The notes beneath the pieces are model-generated. The model was not told the origin of the DNA. It searched no databases and was given only the letters and a program-made list of their open reading frames with translations. Position numbers and translations under genes: made by a program. From an uncultured Oscillospiraceae bacterium (GTDB lineage: Bacteria; Bacillota; Clostridia; Oscillospirales; Acutalibacteraceae), in contig CAJJPG010000026.1 of NCBI GenBank assembly GCA_905193585.1, forward strand, positions 1 to 17,959: a DNA stretch of 17,959 nt. Direction: 5' to 3'. Position 1 is the first letter of the stretch. Every line of letters begins with the position of its first letter. This document shows, one piece after another, positions 5,989 to 13,981 of this stretch.

Positions 5989-8019
5989 TTATTCAAAGGT
6001 TACATTATCGGCAAAGTCGCCTACATTAAGCCACTTGTTATTGCCGTCTTTCAGCTTTTCACCGTTAAGCACAACATTTTTAAAGCTCACGCCCGAAACC
6101 CTGCGCGCCTCGTTATATCCGCAAATCTGCGAGCAGACCGCGTTGCTGCCGTTGAAGGTTATATTGCTGAACTTAACATTGGTAACTGCCTTACCGGGAG
6201 ATTTGTTGTAGTTTCCGTTTTTGAATACCCTTATATTGAAGAGCTGATTAATTCTGAACTCCTCTATGCATATGTTATCAAATTCAACATTATCTACCGA
6301 GCAATCGTCACCCGCATTGACCGCAAGCACGCCCTGATACATTTCACTCGATGAATTGCTTCCGAGAATATCAATATTCTCCGCTTTGAAATTCTTTATT
6401 GTGTCGCCCGCTCCCGATTTTGCGTGAACGCCCATAAGCACGTTATGTCCCGCGTCCGAAATTAAAGTGCTGTTTTTAAGCAGATAATCCGAAGAACTGC
6501 CCAAACAGTTTACGCTTGTGGCGTAAAACGATATGGTATCGTCATTTGCCCTTATAAAGCAGCGGTCAACCGTTATATGGTCGGACGCCTTGCTGTTTAT
6601 CCCGTCCGAGGCGCCGTAGCTGCTGAAGCATTTGAAATTCGTTATATTAACCCCGGAGCTTTGCTGCAGCGACAGATTAAAGGTGGACGGATTGCTTACC
6701 GTCACGTTTCTTACCTCGGCGTTTTTTGAATAAGCCACCTGTATGTTCCCGTTTAAAACCATGCCGTAGCCGTTGATTGAGGCATTCTGCGCGCCGTATA
6801 TAATAACATTTCCCTCTACTACCGCTCCGCCCGATAATACGAGCGTTTCGCCGCTTTTAACATATATGGCGTTTGTAACCCCCACGGCGCCAAGAATGAT
6901 ATATTCGTTTCCGCCTTTCTGCCGCGTTTCGGTAATATCCGCTTCGCCGTCTACATAGCCCGTAAGCTCATTTCCGCGTTTTACAAGAGCCACATGGTGC
7001 CACTCGCCGGAGGTTATTTTTTTCTGCCCGTCATACGGGTATTCCCAATCCCCGAGGTTAGAGCCTATCGTTCCGTTTGAACGGATATACATAAGCCCGC
7101 CGAACAGACCGCGCACAGCGCCCTCGCCGTCTTTATCAAGATAAACAAAGCCCGAAAGTGTAAAATCCCCGCTTTCGGCATTAAGCAGCACGCCGGTAGA
7201 TACCGCGTCCTCATAGCCGTTCATAATAAGAGCCTTTTTACCGCCGCAGTCGCCTATTTTCGGTTCTCCGAGCAGCTCGGGCTTACTCGTTTTACCGTTT
7301 TCGCTTTCAAAGCCATCGTTTAGCTTCCAGCGGTAGGAATAACCCGCGGTCTCCCCGCCGTTTGAAATGTCGGCAATTTGCGCCGCGGAAAGCGCGCTTT
7401 CATAAACGGTCATATCCGACAGTCCGCCTTTCCAGCTGCCGCTGCCGGTTCTCGGGGCGGTAACCTTGCCTGCCTTTATCACCCTGTCGCCGTTCGGTAT
7501 GTCTTCATACTCATTGGCAAAAATGTATACCAGCTCATACATATCGTCGTTTAATCTTACGCAGATATTGCGCGGCTCATCTACGGTAAAAAGCACTGCG
7601 CCATCCTTGATTTCGGTCTCAATTCCCGCCGATTCAGGATGTACCGAGGCCTTTTTTACCTCAAAATCCGCCTTAATACGCACGCTGACAGGCTTATTGC
7701 CCATCACAAACGAAACCATGGGAGACTCCTTTTGCGGATCGTCCTTTTCGGTATTCTGTCTCGCGTTATTGTTTACCTTTACGGTATACGGAGTTACAGA
7801 CTGCCACTCCCCGCCCTTTTCGCACAGCTCCACCGTAAAATGCGTGTTTTTTAGCTTGTAATTAATTTTTGAAAATTCGGGAATTACAAGACCCGACGAT
7901 TTACTGCCGCTTTGCATTTTATCACCCTTTCCGCCGCATCCCGTCGCTGCAACGCACAGCAGCGCAAGAAACGCCGCCGCAATTCCTTTTATATTGAATT
8001 TACGCATGTTCTTGAACAT
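5989..8019 (-). CDS. GH28-like beta-helix lipoprotein with embedded LamG domain
   Basis: This is a 676-residue surface lipoprotein (lipobox AATGC, Cys28), probably a glycan-cleaving enzyme. An N-terminal beta domain (to about residue 185) contains ICVRLNDDMYELVYIFANEY, typical of GH28/GH49-type enzymes. Residues 190-380 hold LamG (concanavalin-like) elements in unusual order: WKGGLSDMTVYESALSAAQI (W196) comes first, then FTLSGFVYL, EWHHVALVKRG and GYVDG. The right-handed beta-helix starts near residue 386 (YVKSGETLVLSGGAVVEG). Candidate catalytic residues are D472 in GASDGIN, D493/D494 in NDD and H525 in AGHN. The classical GH28 RIK triad is not evident at the expected place, where VLAVNAGDD occurs. 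AGGAG six bases from the ATG supports this start. It shares architecture and catalytic spacing with the protein at 1-3002. The fold is confident; the substrate is not known. Confidence 0.85.
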   Translation of the reverse strand: MFKNMRKFNIKGIAAAFLALLCVAATGCGGKGDKMQSGSKSSGLVIPEFSKINYKLKNTHFTVELCEKGGEWQSVTPYTVKVNNNARQNTEKDDPQKESPMVSFVMGNKPVSVRIKADFEVKKASVHPESAGIETEIKDGAVLFTVDEPRNICVRLNDDMYELVYIFANEYEDIPNGDRVIKAGKVTAPRTGSGSWKGGLSDMTVYESALSAAQIADISNGGETAGYSYRWKLNDGFESENGKTSKPELLGEPKIGDCGGKKALIMNGYEDAVSTGVLLNAESGDFTLSGFVYLDKDGEGAVRGLFGGLMYIRSNGTIGSNLGDWEYPYDGQKKITSGEWHHVALVKRGNELTGYVDGEADITETRQKGGNEYIILGAVGVTNAIYVKSGETLVLSGGAVVEGNVIIYGAQNASINGYGMVLNGNIQVAYSKNAEVRNVTVSNPSTFNLSLQQSSGVNITNFKCFSSYGASDGINSKASDHITVDRCFIRANDDTISFYATSVNCLGSSSDYLLKNSTLISDAGHNVLMGVHAKSGAGDTIKNFKAENIDILGSNSSSEMYQGVLAVNAGDDCSVDNVEFDNICIEEFRINQLFNIRVFKNGNYNKSPGKAVTNVKFSNITFNGSNAVCSQICGYNEARRVSGVSFKNVVLNGEKLKDGNNKWLNVGDFADNVTFE

Positions 8020-8028
8020 AAGGGACTC

Positions 8029-9405
8029 CTATTTCTCCGCAAGCGACCAAAGCTGATCGATTTCGGACTGAAGCGCGTCTCTCACCGAAGCCACGAACGT
8101 TGCCGGGGGAATCCTCTCTGTTATACCGTGCTGACCGAGAGTTACTTCCTTGAATTTATCGGTATCGGGCGTTGACCAGTCAAAGGTGATATTGCACTTT
8201 GAAAGCATTTCTATAATATCGAGCGAATCGGAATCGAAAACCGCGTCCGCCCATTGATCGCGCTGGGATTTATCGTCGTCGGGATAATTTTCCATCCAAT
8301 ACTGGAACACAAGCCCCGCCTCTTCGGGATTTTTGCAGGTTGAAAGCATACCGAAGGTATGGTTGCTTGCTTTAAGGTTTACCGCGTAATCGTCGGCGTC
8401 GGGGCCTAACGGAACGGGAAGAACGCTGATTACCGTATCGTCAACCATTTTTTGCAGATTTCTTATCCACCAGTTTGTCGTTATGTAAAACATGCTTTTG
8501 CCCTGCGCAAAGAGAGAAAGCGTATCGTATTCGGTCCACTTTTCATCCGTTGATATTACCTTGTCGTTCCAAGTCAGCTTGTGCATAAATTCAAGCGCCG
8601 AAAGGAATTTCTGATCGGTCATTGTAAGCTGAACGGAGTTACCGTTCTTTTTGGTGTAAGCGGCGTTGTTTGAGGTTATAAGCGATGAGGTCACCCTTGC
8701 GAACTGTCTGCCCTGACCGCTCAGTCCCCAAATATCGGTAACGCCGTCGCCGTTTTTATCTATCGTAGAATCAATAAGCACCTCGCGGAATTTATCCCAT
8801 GTCCACTTTTTGTTAAGCGCCAGTTCTTTCAGATCGTATTTTGAAGACAGCCCGTTCTGTTCAAACAGCGTTTTGTTATAAAGGCAGAACATTTCGGGAA
8901 CGGCGCTTTTAACCTTGGTGGATACCGCGTACACATCCCCGTTTATATTAAAGAAATCGGCACATCTTTCCTCCCATGTGTCATAATCCTTAACGTTAAC
9001 GTAATCCTGCATCGGCATGAAAACGCCCGTCAGCAGCGAAGATGGATAAATATATCCGTCAAACGCGCAAACGTCCCCGACGGACTCTCCCGCCATTGTA
9101 AGCTCTACGATTTTCTGGAAATAAACGTCCCACGGGCTGTAATAATTAAAATTGATTTTGCAGTTGAAAAGTTTTTCCACATCTTCTTTAAACGCCATTA
9201 CCTCATCGTAATTATCGGCGTTTTCGACAGGTATAAACCAACCCTTATCCATTGCGGTAAAGGTAATTTCCAAACCGCCGAGATCCTTTACCTTTGCCTT
9301 ATCTCCCCCGCCGTTTCCGCCCTTTTTACCGCAGCCCGCGCAAAGCGACGCCGTAAGAGCAATTGCCGAAACAAGAGAGATAGCCTTTGTGATGATTTTT
9401 TTCAT
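8029..9405 (-). CDS. Extracellular solute-binding lipoprotein (sugar ABC family 1)
   Basis: This protein would capture the sugar or oligosaccharide outside the membrane and deliver it to the permeases. The 458-residue product starts with a lipoprotein signal (SLCAGC, lipidated Cys25), then a Gly/Lys linker, then a two-lobed family 1 binding fold. Recognisable parts are FYITTNWWIRNL, ISVLPVPLGPDADDYAVN and, near residues 375-395, CKNPEEAGLVFQYWMENYP. DKNGDGVTDIWG, starting at residue 216, is a calcium-loop-like motif common in this family. GGAG seven bases before the ATG supports the start. It is the only binding protein for two permease pairs in the window, and it most likely serves pair B, directly upstream. 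The next gene starts nine bases after its TAG stop. The ligand is unknown. Confidence 0.93.
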   Translation of the reverse strand: MKKIITKAISLVSAIALTASLCAGCGKKGGNGGGDKAKVKDLGGLEITFTAMDKGWFIPVENADNYDEVMAFKEDVEKLFNCKINFNYYSPWDVYFQKIVELTMAGESVGDVCAFDGYIYPSSLLTGVFMPMQDYVNVKDYDTWEERCADFFNINGDVYAVSTKVKSAVPEMFCLYNKTLFEQNGLSSKYDLKELALNKKWTWDKFREVLIDSTIDKNGDGVTDIWGLSGQGRQFARVTSSLITSNNAAYTKKNGNSVQLTMTDQKFLSALEFMHKLTWNDKVISTDEKWTEYDTLSLFAQGKSMFYITTNWWIRNLQKMVDDTVISVLPVPLGPDADDYAVNLKASNHTFGMLSTCKNPEEAGLVFQYWMENYPDDDKSQRDQWADAVFDSDSLDIIEMLSKCNITFDWSTPDTDKFKEVTLGQHGITERIPPATFVASVRDALQSEIDQLWSLAEK

Positions 9406-9411
9406 ATACAG

Positions 9412-9425
9412 TCTCCGTTCTGCCG
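9412..9425 (-). repeat. 14-base leader shared with the first Gfo gene
   Basis: The minus strand reads CGGCAGAACGGAGA, identical to 5909-5922. In both places it contains the GGAG ribosome binding site and ends five to eight bases before the ATG. About five of the bases are explained by the ribosome binding site, which leaves about nine matching bases that may be chance or a shared translational control element. Confidence 0.4.
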
Positions 9426-9448
9426 CCCGTTATCTGCGAATACCGGCC

Positions 9449-9478
9449 TTGTTTCCGCCGAGCGGCGTGCGGAAACAA
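9449..9478 (-). repeat. Perfect 10-bp inverted repeat between permease and binding-protein genes
   Basis: The plus strand has TTGTTTCCGC at 9449-9458 and its exact complement GCGGAAACAA at 9469-9478, with a 10-base loop. In the minus-strand transcript the stem is followed by GGCCGG rather than a run of U, so it is not a typical intrinsic terminator. It lies in the 97-base gap before the binding-protein gene. It could block exonucleases or mark a processing site that raises the level of the downstream mRNA. That role is inference; the inverted repeat itself is seen directly. Confidence 0.65.
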
Positions 9479-9502
9479 AAATTTTTACGCCCGTAAACGC
9501 TT

Positions 9503-10477
9503 TTAACCTACTATACCCGTGCGTGACAGGTTTGCCGAAAAGCTCCTTTGCACTACCGCGAAGAAAATCATTATCGGCGCAATCATGAGCATTGAGGCGG
9601 CGTTATTGTACGCCGACATAATAAGCGAGTCCTTTGCAATGTGATCCTGCGCCACGCCCGCGCTTTCGCGAAGCAGCGATGATATATTGCCGACATTTAT
9701 GGATATAAAATCAAGCTGTCCCGCAAGCAGCGAGTTATTGTAATTATCGTTCCACTGCCACACCACCGACAAAACGCCTACGGTGACGAGTATCGGAACG
9801 GAATTTGCGAGTATAACCGAAAAGAACGCACGCAAAGGTCCCGCGCCGTCAACATCCGCCGCTTCTTCAAGCTCTTTCGGAAGATTCCTGAAATACTGGT
9901 AAATCAGAAATATATACAGCCCGTTTCTGAGCCCTTGACACAGAACCGCCTGTATAACAAACGGCCAAAGCGTATTGTTGACTCCCACCGTGCCCCGAAG
10001 CAGCTTTACAAGACCCAGCGGATTAAAAAACCTGAATTCTATATACTGCGCGGACATATATGTTTGCGGCGGCACGACCAATGTGAATATAATCAGCATC
10101 AGCACTATTTTGCTGCCGGGATACGGGTATCTCGCAAGCCCGTATGCCGCAAGCGTGCAGGCAAGTATCTGCAAAAACGTTATTACCACGGTATAAAAAA
10201 GAGAATTGAAAAACGCTTTTTTAATATTCAGCGCCTCCAGCACCTTTTTGTAGTTATCAAGCGAAAAGTGCTTAGGTATCCATTTTACCGTTAGATCCGA
10301 TAAATCCGATTCGCTCATAAACGACACCGAAAGTTTGACCAGCAGCGGGTAGACGATAACAAACGCAATTCCGAAAATCAAAAGATATTTTACAAGGTAG
10401 ACTGCGGTTTTCCGCGTTTTGGCTTTCAGCGCCGCCTGCCTTTTTTCGTTCAGGGAGAATTCAACCTTATTTGTCAT
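9503..10477 (-). CDS. Carbohydrate ABC transporter permease, pair B
   Basis: This is the second permease of pair B, 324 residues, longer than the usual 270-300. A soluble basic N-terminal region (NEKRQAALKAKTRK) precedes the first membrane segment near residues 29-50. The EAA loop is near residues 200-225 (LEEAADVDGAGPLRAFFSVI, E205). An extended segment before it (YIEFRFFNPLGLVKLLRGTV, then LWPFVIQAVL) accounts for most of the extra length. The ATG lies within the last codons of the upstream permease, with only a weak GGTG-type ribosome binding site, so translation probably depends on coupling. The solute-binding lipoprotein gene follows after a 97-base gap. No ATP-binding subunit is encoded nearby. 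Confidence 0.93.
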   Translation of the reverse strand: MTNKVEFSLNEKRQAALKAKTRKTAVYLVKYLLIFGIAFVIVYPLLVKLSVSFMSESDLSDLTVKWIPKHFSLDNYKKVLEALNIKKAFFNSLFYTVVITFLQILACTLAAYGLARYPYPGSKIVLMLIIFTLVVPPQTYMSAQYIEFRFFNPLGLVKLLRGTVGVNNTLWPFVIQAVLCQGLRNGLYIFLIYQYFRNLPKELEEAADVDGAGPLRAFFSVILANSVPILVTVGVLSVVWQWNDNYNNSLLAGQLDFISINVGNISSLLRESAGVAQDHIAKDSLIMSAYNNAASMLMIAPIMIFFAVVQRSFSANLSRTGIVG

Positions 10478-11390
10478 AATAAAACACCATTTTCGAGCCG
10501 AAATACGCTATCGCGCCTAAAATAAGACTCACAATCAAAAAGTAAATCCATGACATAGCCGACGCTATTCCGTAATTCCCCATTGCGTACATCTGACTTT
10601 TTATATATAAAATCACATTGTTGTCATACGCGGTAAAGGAATCCACTATTGAATATATAACGCAGAGCAGAAGCATTGGGGAAATAAGAACAAAGGTTAT
10701 TTTCCAGAATATTTCCCACCTTGAAGCCCCCTCAACCTCCGCCACCTCGTAAAGCGCGGGCGAAACCGACTGAAGCGCCGCCAGTATTACAATTATCTGT
10801 ACGCCGGAGCTGCTTATCGTATCAAACACGTTATTTATCGCGTTCAGAACAAACCGGCTCACATTTTCGGGGAAACCGGTGTATTCAAGCAGATCCGCAA
10901 TTTGCAGACTTTGCAGAAAGCCCTGCGACTCCGAAAGCGACTTGAAATCGGAATTTGACATTGTGCTCTGCAAAAGGTCGGAAGAATCAAGCGTTAAAAC
11001 CGTGGCTGATGATATTACAAGCGGCAGAAAAAACATGAATCTCGCAATTCCCCGCCCGGGAAAATCATCGTGAATAAGCGTTGCGGCAAAAAAGCTGAAG
11101 AATACGATTATAGGAACATTGACCGCAATTTTTTTAAGCGCCGAAAGAAGATATTTTACAAAATTCGGGTCCTTGGTAAACACATATCTGTAATTTTCCG
11201 TTCCGACATTTTTATATATTGCCGAACCGACGCCGTAATCAAACGATACGCTTGAAAGGCTCATATGAAACGATTGCGACAGCGGCAGCAAAAACAGCCA
11301 TGCCAAGCCTATAAGACAGGGCAGAGTGAAAAGCAGTCCGATAACGGGTTTTCTGATTTTTCTTAATTTTTTGCTTTTTAATACGGACAT
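10467..11390 (-). CDS. Sugar ABC transporter permease, pair B, with enlarged loop
   Basis: This is the first permease of the second pair. The ATG at 11390 gives 307 residues and has GGGGGA at 11400-11405, nine bases upstream. A longer reading begins with TTG at 11423 but lies inside the DUF5696 gene and lacks a ribosome binding site. The first membrane segment is near residues 17-36 and the EAA loop near residues 210-235 (LYEVAEVEGASRWEIFWKIT). Between the segments near residues 125 and 200, a soluble stretch of about 60 residues (from DSSDLLQSTMSNSDF to NNVFDTISSSG) replaces the usual shorter WL-containing loop. It is followed by GVQIIVILAALQSV, wording I recall from permeases near DUF5696. 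The 3' end overlaps the next gene by 11 bases, which points to coupled translation. Confidence 0.92.
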   Translation of the reverse strand: MSVLKSKKLRKIRKPVIGLLFTLPCLIGLAWLFLLPLSQSFHMSLSSVSFDYGVGSAIYKNVGTENYRYVFTKDPNFVKYLLSALKKIAVNVPIIVFFSFFAATLIHDDFPGRGIARFMFFLPLVISSATVLTLDSSDLLQSTMSNSDFKSLSESQGFLQSLQIADLLEYTGFPENVSRFVLNAINNVFDTISSSGVQIIVILAALQSVSPALYEVAEVEGASRWEIFWKITFVLISPMLLLCVIYSIVDSFTAYDNNVILYIKSQMYAMGNYGIASAMSWIYFLIVSLILGAIAYFGSKMVFYYDK

Positions 11391-11395
11391 GCTTA

Positions 11396-13969
11396 TTATT
11401 CCCCCTTTTCCGTAACCGACCAATCGCGCGGCGCTATCTGAACGCCGCCGATATTCACCGTGGTATCGTTATAATTCACCGTAACCGACAACCCGTTTTC
11501 ATAATCGGTTCTGTAAACGCCGCTTAAAACGGCGGTATGGTTTACAATTCTTGAGGAAACCGCCGAAGACAGCCGCTCGTTCATCCTCAAACAGTTTTCA
11601 ACAGCCGAATCAAACGTATCGGCATAGCCCAAAAGATAATATTCACTGCTGTATGTGTTTTTAACGCGGCTTGACGGTGCGTAAGCCCACTGATAATACG
11701 GAATTGCGCCGTATTCTATACATTTAAGTATGTAATTTTCGGGATCATCCGAGTGGTTCCACGCGGTACCCGAATAAAGTTTATATCCGTGGAAAACGAT
11801 TTGATAAAACGGAACCTCTTCGCCGCAGTTTCTGTAACCGCTTGAGCCTATCGGTGCGTCGAAAATAATGTCGGAATGTTGCAATGCGTAAAGATTGCCG
11901 AACTGCGTCATAAGACTGCCCGCGGCGGATATTTTTTCAAGACTGTCCGTTACATAACGCTCGCTGTCGCCGCGCGAAGAGAAATGCGAGGCGGACTGGT
12001 CGGAATAAAGCCTTTTTCCCATTGCGCCCGTACAAATTCCCGAAAAACCGTAATCTGCAATTACCGAGGCGGCACTTGCCGCAGTTTCCGCATACTTGTA
12101 GGGCGATAGCAGATATTTAACGCGGCTGTCGCTTTCTTCCTCGCCGGTGGCGTAGTTTCGGTCTCGGCGCGTCAGGTAAACCTCGCCTATCTGCCTTACT
12201 GCGTTCTTCTTTTTGTTAAAGAAAACAGAGGGCTTTATTATCTCCTGAAGATTAATTGCGGCATATACCCTTACGTCCGCCTTTTTAAGCTCTTCTAAAA
12301 CCCTCAGCAGTTCCTTTTTCCCGCCGAGCTTTTTCTCGGCGCGGATTTTATCGGTCGCGCTGCTGTCAAGCCCTGAAGCGTTCCAGCCGTTCATTCTGTA
12401 AATAATATTATCAAGCCCGGCAGATTTTAATTTTTCCACAATTTCGAGGCCTTGGGAATATGTTGTCAAAACGGTCTTTTTATCGTATTTCACAAGCCCG
12501 AGGAACGAAGCCTCGCAGGCGGTAAGCCCGACCGTTTCAAGCAAAAACGGCATACTGCTTTCCGAAACGGTTTTTTTGCTCAGCTTTCCGTTTTCCTGAA
12601 GGTACTCCCTGAAAGACTCCGCCATTCCGATATAATCGGCTTTTTCACCGCTTAAAAATCCGAATGACATTTCAAGCCTGCCGTCGTATTTCTTTTTGGG
12701 GTACATTACCGTCTGCGCGGCGTTTTCGGCAGCTGAAAAGGTTTCTCTCGGGTTTACCGTAAACCCTGCCCATACGCGGTTATACGCGCCTGCGGCACCG
12801 GGTCCCACCGCGTTAACTCCCGCAACCGCGTCGCCCGATTCTATAACCGCATAAAACGCCTCGTTCCCGTTTTTTAAGCCGAACACGGGCAGCGCGCACC
12901 CTGCCGTCACGGCGGATGTATCCGAAGAGCGCAAAGTCTCGTCGTTTCCGTACAGAGGAACGGTAAGCTGCTCGCTCGAATTTGACGGGTCGTTGAGCCG
13001 TATCAGACTTCCCGAGCCGTCGGGTATGAAAATATATCCCGATGAGGCAACGTTTGCCGCTCCGAAAAACGGAAGAATTTCCACAGATGTCAAAGGCGTT
13101 TTTTCGGGGAAAGACAAATTTTTGCAATCCACCGCCGCTTTTAGTCTTCCGCCTTCAAGAGTTATTTCAAGCGTTAATCCGAATACCGTCTGTTCTTCCG
13201 GCTCCGATGTGATTCCGTGCGTTTTATTGTCGTTTTTAAGATCTTCCTCGGTATACCCCGCTGCGGCAAAGCTGTCGAATATAAACTGAGTCATTGCGTC
13301 CTCTTTATTGCGGAGCGCGTAAATATCGCCCTTTTCCGTGCTCGGATACTCCGAAAGAATCTTTTTCTTCATTGTATCGCTTCTGGCGGCGGAATAGCTG
13401 TAAAGTCTGTATCTTGCCTTTATGTCCGACGCGGTTTTCGAATCCATTTTCTTAAGAAAGCTCTCGAATCTGTCGGCATACATAACGGTCGGAATATCCG
13501 CCGCGGTCACCTTTTTCTGCTTGCCTATACGGTAGGTAACGGAAAAGCCGTTTTTTATTTCCTTAGCGGTGAAATTTCCGTAAGCTACGCTGTAATTATA
13601 AGAATCGTATGACGTAAGGGTGCCCGAGCTGTTATAAAAATTAACTGTTACGTTTGAATTAAGCGCCATCAGCTGCTCGCCCGTATCAACGCGGTCAAAC
13701 TGCGTATCTGCGGGGGATGAAAGCCATACGGCCCCCGAGCTGTTATTTTTTACGGCAAACATAGTTGTTTCCGAATCAAAATAAAGCGAAAGCCCGCCGT
13801 TTTCCGCCGTTTTTTTCATTCCGTTCGGAATATCCGCCGATACTCCCGCGGTCATCTCTGCCATGACTTCAAGTCTTTTATCCTCAAAGCCTGCCGCGGC
13901 AGCGCCGACAGTATTCAATAAAAGCGCCGCGCACAAAAGCAAGGTTGAAATTTTTACTTTTACATTCAT
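11396..13969 (-). CDS. Secreted DUF5696-family protein, possible glycosidase-like fold
   Basis: The 857-residue protein has a signal peptide of about 26 residues (LLLNTVGAAAA) with no lipobox and no later membrane helix, so it is secreted or held by a partner. It matches the DUF5696 pattern as I know it. A beta-rich N-terminus contains LYFDSETTMFAVKNNSSG and a VWLSSP segment. GYIFIPDGSGSLIRLND follows near residue 310. A TIM-barrel-like middle region has IYRMNGWNASG, then FSGICTGAMGKRLYSD (residues 642-657) and EEVPFYQIVFHGYKLYSG near residue 720. The tail, VNYNDTTVNIGGVQIAPRDW, looks like the beta-sandwich end of many glycosidases. It starts 12 bases after the Yip1 stop, with GAGGTGA as the ribosome binding site. 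Its coding end contains the ribosome binding site of permease pair B. Enzymatic activity is unproven; a carbohydrate-binding or glycan-cleaving role is inference from fold style and transport context. Confidence 0.85.
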   Translation of the reverse strand: MNVKVKISTLLLCAALLLNTVGAAAAGFEDKRLEVMAEMTAGVSADIPNGMKKTAENGGLSLYFDSETTMFAVKNNSSGAVWLSSPADTQFDRVDTGEQLMALNSNVTVNFYNSSGTLTSYDSYNYSVAYGNFTAKEIKNGFSVTYRIGKQKKVTAADIPTVMYADRFESFLKKMDSKTASDIKARYRLYSYSAARSDTMKKKILSEYPSTEKGDIYALRNKEDAMTQFIFDSFAAAGYTEEDLKNDNKTHGITSEPEEQTVFGLTLEITLEGGRLKAAVDCKNLSFPEKTPLTSVEILPFFGAANVASSGYIFIPDGSGSLIRLNDPSNSSEQLTVPLYGNDETLRSSDTSAVTAGCALPVFGLKNGNEAFYAVIESGDAVAGVNAVGPGAAGAYNRVWAGFTVNPRETFSAAENAAQTVMYPKKKYDGRLEMSFGFLSGEKADYIGMAESFREYLQENGKLSKKTVSESSMPFLLETVGLTACEASFLGLVKYDKKTVLTTYSQGLEIVEKLKSAGLDNIIYRMNGWNASGLDSSATDKIRAEKKLGGKKELLRVLEELKKADVRVYAAINLQEIIKPSVFFNKKKNAVRQIGEVYLTRRDRNYATGEEESDSRVKYLLSPYKYAETAASAASVIADYGFSGICTGAMGKRLYSDQSASHFSSRGDSERYVTDSLEKISAAGSLMTQFGNLYALQHSDIIFDAPIGSSGYRNCGEEVPFYQIVFHGYKLYSGTAWNHSDDPENYILKCIEYGAIPYYQWAYAPSSRVKNTYSSEYYLLGYADTFDSAVENCLRMNERLSSAVSSRIVNHTAVLSGVYRTDYENGLSVTVNYNDTTVNIGGVQIAPRDWSVTEKGE

Positions 13970-13981
13970 TGCCGTTTCACC

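Noticed and set aside
5904..5996. TTG-initiated 31-residue extension of the first Gfo protein
   Set aside because: The extension overlaps the upstream gene, is unlike the family, and a proper ribosome binding site precedes the ATG at 5903.
8725..8760. Dockerin or EF-hand in the binding protein (DKNGDGVTDIWG)
   Set aside because: Only a single calcium loop is present and the same motif is common in family 1 sugar-binding proteins, so it does not indicate a cellulosome component.
5938..9478. Intergenic inverted repeats as intrinsic terminators
   Set aside because: Neither stem is followed by a U-run in the transcribed direction, and the genes after them appear to continue the same functional unit.
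9484..9497. Short palindrome TTTACG/CGTAAA near the end of the second pair-B permease
   Set aside because: The two-base spacer and overlap with the end of the coding region make it too short and ambiguous to call an operator.
11391..11423. TTG-initiated extension of the first pair-B permease
   Set aside because: It lies within the DUF5696 coding region and would skip the strong GGGGGA site placed for the ATG at 11390.
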